64,000 nt of DNA from Austropuccinia psidii (Eukaryota > Basidiomycota > Pucciniomycetes > Pucciniales > Sphaerophragmiaceae): contig JALGQZ010000013.1 of NCBI GenBank assembly GCA_023105745.1, positions 10,783,105 through 10,847,104 of the forward strand, in the 5' to 3' direction. The notes beneath the pieces were generated by a model. It was not told the origin of the DNA, ran no database searches, and saw nothing but the letters and a program-made list of their open reading frames with translations. A program made the translations under genes and the position numbers. Of this stretch, positions 60,322-64,000 are shown in pieces (position 1 is the stretch's first letter; the number at the start of each line of letters is the position of its first letter).

Positions 60322-61543
60322 CTTGTTGAAAGACAAGAGTAGTGTGGCACTCAGGAATCAAGAGCTCACATAGAGGGCTCCAAAAGGATAAAGAAATAAC
60401 AAGGATTAAATTTCTTTGAAGAAGAATAAGAGTGAGGACAAACATGCCAAAAATAAAAGAAGAAGGAAGCCAATCGCCAAAGATAATAAAGAACGCCAAA
60501 AGCCAAAGACCCAACAAAAAGAATGCTTGATCCAGTGTTTCAACCTGCCAGAAAGAACAATAGAATTAGTAAAGGATATGATCACCAATATCCACTGACA
60601 GGCAAAGACAAAAACGTGCAAATGACTGACGTAAGATTATCAGTATTTACTTTAATGAATGAAAAGAAAATAAGGATAAAGAGAAATTAAATATATGAAT
60701 TAACTGGGGAAAACATCCCCAGGGCAGAAAAGGTGGCCAGTATATGAGAAAGGTTGAAGGCTGATCCTGGAGGGTTGATCACCCAGCTGTATTGACTGTT
60801 TTCGGTCAATAAAATCTGGCCATATTGAGAATTGAACTGTGTGACTGAATTTCCACAGTGGAATATGAACTGGCCCACAAGGGCCAAGGCCATACAGGCT
60901 GCTTTAATACAGCCTGTATGGACCAATTGTGCTGTCCAAGGAATCCTGAAGTACTTGATGCCTTGAAAACTGATTGAATGATTGATAAGCTCTTTAAATT
61001 ACCCTTGGAATAATCCTCAAAAGACATAACAACCCAACTCCTGCAGGGCCAGGTGGTTGGGGTCCTTGAATGGTCTCCTGATAGCCACCAGGGATTGCAA
61101 GACTGAATGACTGAAACTTCTTTCTTTGAAATGGGTGACAGATTTGGGTATTTGAAGTGGAAAGACATAATTGGGTCCAAAAAACAAAATCATTGGATTT
61201 CTGGGCAAAAATGGTGCATAATGGTATATTATACCATATATAAACCATGCCTGGATCCTTTGGTACAGGGTGCATTGATGAAGGAGAGGTCTTCCCCTGA
61301 ATTGAGGGGAGGCCTTTCTAGACTCAAGCTGGTGGCCTCTGGTGGTTTCCAGAGGCCATGGGGTGAAAGTGGCCAAAATGTGGTTCTTGGCCAATTAGGG
61401 TCCTGGGGACTTTTATGGCCATTTTGGGATTGCTGAGATTTTGGACCAAAATTGGCTCAGGGGGCTGGTGGACTACCCTCATGGCCCCTTTTAGCCTCAT
61501 TGAATTTAGGAAAAAAGGATTTTAAGCGTTCCATGGACCACGG
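60322..61543 (-). repeat. Element E: chromovirus LTR fragment
   Basis: Matches Gy-1's LTR from about 2666 to 3886 in inverted orientation: CTTTCAACAAGAG near 60322, GGCCAAGGCCATACAGG near 60885 and the TGAGGCTAAAAGGGGCC block near 61490. Its first 0.3 kb is cut off by the F insertion at 61544. It begins directly after the Ala codon of C's MIIDTGA protease motif. Confidence 0.75.
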
Positions 61544-63348
61544 TGTAAGGTCTGGATTTGATACTTTAATTGAAAATCAAGAACTTTTCCTGTCCTCAAA
61601 ATTTGTATAAGGTAAAATATAATTAAAAATAGTATGAAATAGTATATTTAAGAGAAAACACACCAATCGTATTGTTTTTAAATTCATAAGTATAAAAAAA
61701 TAATATAACAAAGATTTATTGTTTTACCAACAATAAAGATTTATCCAAAAATACTCTACAAGAGATATTTAAGGCTACAGAAGAAATTTCTTCAAGAGAA
61801 ATTTCAATTGGAATTAATTGAGCAAAGAACTGCAAGCAATTAATAAAAGAAAAAAGTCTTTAAAGTGTTAATTAAAGAGAAAACACATCCAAAAGCGTCC
61901 AGAGTGAATTTGGAAACAAAGTGACAAAGCTAACAGTAATGAAAGATGCTTTAATTCACTTATGGGGTTGTTCAAGGGATAAAACTGATTGTAAGAGTAA
62001 AATAATGATGATAATGATTTTTCACATGGTTAAAAGGTTTTATATGATTTCAAAAGGGCTGTTGGAATCTTTTATTGATTGGTTTAACAGTGTTTAAACT
62101 AATCAGAAAAGGAAAAGATTCTTGCATGAAGAGAAAAGTGGGGCAAAGAAGACATTCTTTTATGGCCATCAATTTTCTTACTCCACAAGTAGGATTTACT
62201 CTTTTCAGTCGTGGAAAACACTATGACAACAGAAAAGTCAATTATGGCATCATTGAACCCTGGTTTAGACCAAAAAAGGGCAATTTTAGCCATTTTAGAC
62301 ACTTAAATCAGCCATTACTATAGTAATACCTGGTCTAGAGCCTTCAAAACACGTCAGAATGTTTGTAAGAGACGCAGAAGCCAGATAAAACTGTTTTTAT
62401 CAGTATTGTTTTAACTTAAGGGTAGTTTTACCCTCTTGGCAACAGTCAAACCTTCCCTGGTTGGTATCAAAACCTCATCATCCTTTGTGTCACAGACCCT
62501 GTTACTCAATTCCAGGCCAAAGAGTAATGAAATTTTGCATTGATTTTGACATCACACGCCTTTCAGCAAGGGCTTTGGGGGTCTGGCTCCCCCTTGGAGC
62601 TAGAGTACCTTTTCCCCCCAGAAGTAATATTTCCAATTTATTATTTTTCTTTAATTCCTCATCATGTCATACACTTGTAATTTACACATACAATTCAATT
62701 GAGCTTTACAGTAAAAAACTGTTATACTTGATAACTCATATGTAAATTACATTTCACTTATGTAATACATGTACACATTTTGACATTTCAATTGAAAATA
62801 CTTCAATTCCTCATAACTTCTAAACTACACACAACACCTCAATTTCAACAAAAGAATTTATGTTTAACACCACATGTGGTGTGAATTAAATGAAGGTTTT
62901 GAGGACTTCCAACTTTTGTACAGAAAATACTAAAAACTTAATTTAAGCTTATTTAGAGTTGAGTTACAGAGAATTTACCAAGAGGTGACCCCACCTTATT
63001 TTTTATGGGTAATCCAATGGTGAAGGAATTTTCTTAAGTTTATTTATTGGATAAAACGTTATGATATATTTTATGTAACTTTTTACCAAAAATATTTTAA
63101 TTTCATTGATTTTATCAAAAATTCATTTTTACTCAATTTTTTCAATTAAAAATGAGTTTTCACTATTTCAAAATTTAATGTAATTTTCATTTTAGATTAT
63201 AATTAAGCTCTTATGTTTGTATATAGATTTGTATTTATATTTCAATTTTATATTTTGAGAATATAAATAAACTTATTTTATTTATATTTGTATCTTATTT
63301 GGTTATTTGTGGCCTTTTGGGTATATGAAAATACCTCTAAGGCTCACA
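61544..63348 (-). repeat. 3' LTR of element F
   Basis: On the minus strand TGTGAGCCTTAGAGG to CCTTACA, 1805 bp, the same family as J (12470-14272) and H. It lies directly after F's polypurine tract. The partner LTR is beyond the window, so its target duplication cannot be checked. Confidence 0.85.
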
Positions 63349-63366
63349 TTCCCTCCCCCTAAAAAA
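63349..63366 (-). other. Polypurine tract of element F
   Basis: The minus strand reads TTTTTTAGGGGGAGGGAA immediately before the LTR start. Confidence 0.7.
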
Positions 63367-63371
63367 GAATA

Positions 63372-64000
63372 TTACTTTGTAATATTGTTATTTCTAGTGT
63401 GTCTGAAGCTTCTGAGAAGCTTAATAGCTTCAGGTATGTCCATTTCTGCTAAGCATTCATCTTCACAAGTTGGGTCACTGTACCTAACAAGGTATTCTGT
63501 TACTTTATTGGTTCTCAACTTTCTTTTTTTGATAAATTTGGTAATCTTCTTCATACCAGATGATTCAATAGGAGGTATAGCTTTGGAACTTCATTCCTCA
63601 AAGGAAAACCTTCAGCATCACTAGATTTATATAGCTTCATCAAACTCACTGAAAATGTAGGATGCTTATTGCTAAGTTCTTCAGATAATTCTACTTCAAC
63701 AACATTTTCTCCATGAAGGGCCTCAATAACAAAAGGTCCTTCAAAGGGTTCTTTGCACCTTTTACATCCTTTGATGTCATTGAAGTTAGTGGTGGATACA
63801 AGTACTAAATCCACCACTTCAAAATCTCGAGTGGCATGTGGCTTGTCCCATTTGTCCTTAGCATATGCAAAAGAGTCTTCAATGCACCTTACTGCATGTT
63901 TTCTAGCTTTTTCTAGCATTTATTTGAAGGTAGCAGCTGTAGGATGTATTTCAACCGATTCTTTCCTCCAGGAGTCTTGAGGTAATTTGGAATTCCATCC
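63372..64000 (-). pseudogene. Element F integrase C-terminus with chromodomain-like end (partial)
   Basis: Runs off the right edge. The frame reads IHPTAATFK, then a stop (63920-63922), then MLEKARKHAVRCIEDSFAYA, LVLVSTTNFNDIKG, FEGPFVIEALHG and KHPTFSVSLMKLY, matching the end of element A's integrase (GPF module). A frameshift near 63551 leads to EYLVRYSDPTCEDECLAEMD, the chromodomain-like tail, ending at 63372. It is closest to A among the elements here, which fits the shared LTR ends. Confidence 0.8.

Noticed and set aside
62075..62323. An 82-codon frame conserved between LTRs F and J (compare 13003-13218)
   Set aside because: The LTRs are homologous, so shared words are expected; the frame is not kept open through its length in H and no protein motif is seen.

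Overview
The window is nuclear DNA of a fungus, and the retroelement families point to a rust fungus (Pucciniales, of the Austropuccinia type). That placement is inference from family resemblance, spliceosomal-type introns and AT-rich, transposon-packed DNA; no intact host gene, tRNA or rRNA gene is visible. Almost everything is nested transposable elements.

Layout. 1-3886: 3' end of a Ty3/Gypsy chromovirus (Gy-1: integrase, chromodomain, LTR). About 4395-5065: a degenerate antisense LTR. 5176-21740: the 5' LTR and gag remains of element H; its LTR is split by element G (5216-17900, minus strand, 5-bp duplication ACCAC), a gag-protease element with no reverse transcriptase, itself split by a solo LTR (J, 12470-14272). 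22194-42476: element B, a Gypsy gag-pol copy whose 3' LTR is split by element A (31473-42171, duplication ATCCT), the best-preserved element, with a 1932-codon gag-pol frame broken by one TGA. 42682-60321: element C (5' LTR, gag, start of protease). C is split in gag by element I (46368-59022), a 12.65-kb terminal-inverted-repeat DNA transposon with 8-bp duplication ATTAGAGG, which carries a broken piece of a host GPI-mannosyltransferase (PIG-M/GPI14) gene and is itself split by element D (49975-54862, minus, duplication TGAAA). 60322-61543: chromovirus LTR piece E, sitting in C's protease codons. 61544-64000: 3' LTR and pol end of element F (minus), inserted in E.

How the parts work together. 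A, B, C and D share one unusual 5' organisation that I could reconstruct base by base. A leader intron ends just before TG, and in B, C and D its donor follows an A, so splicing builds the start codon A|TG of an accessory frame (ORF1). A second intron, phase 1 in all four, contains the start codon of Gag-Pol between its branch region and its acceptor. Retaining intron 2 would give Gag-Pol; removing it deletes that start and continues ORF1, which overlaps the gag frame for about 0.7 kb. In B the predicted spliced ORF1 is exactly 885 nt. This looks like a splicing switch between two overlapping proteins and is the most interesting observation in the window.

The second highlight is element I: the TIR ends start CAACG/CAATG with an 8-bp duplication (hAT-like), clustered subterminal repeats lie at both ends, and captured host gene sequence including a probable retained intron lies inside.
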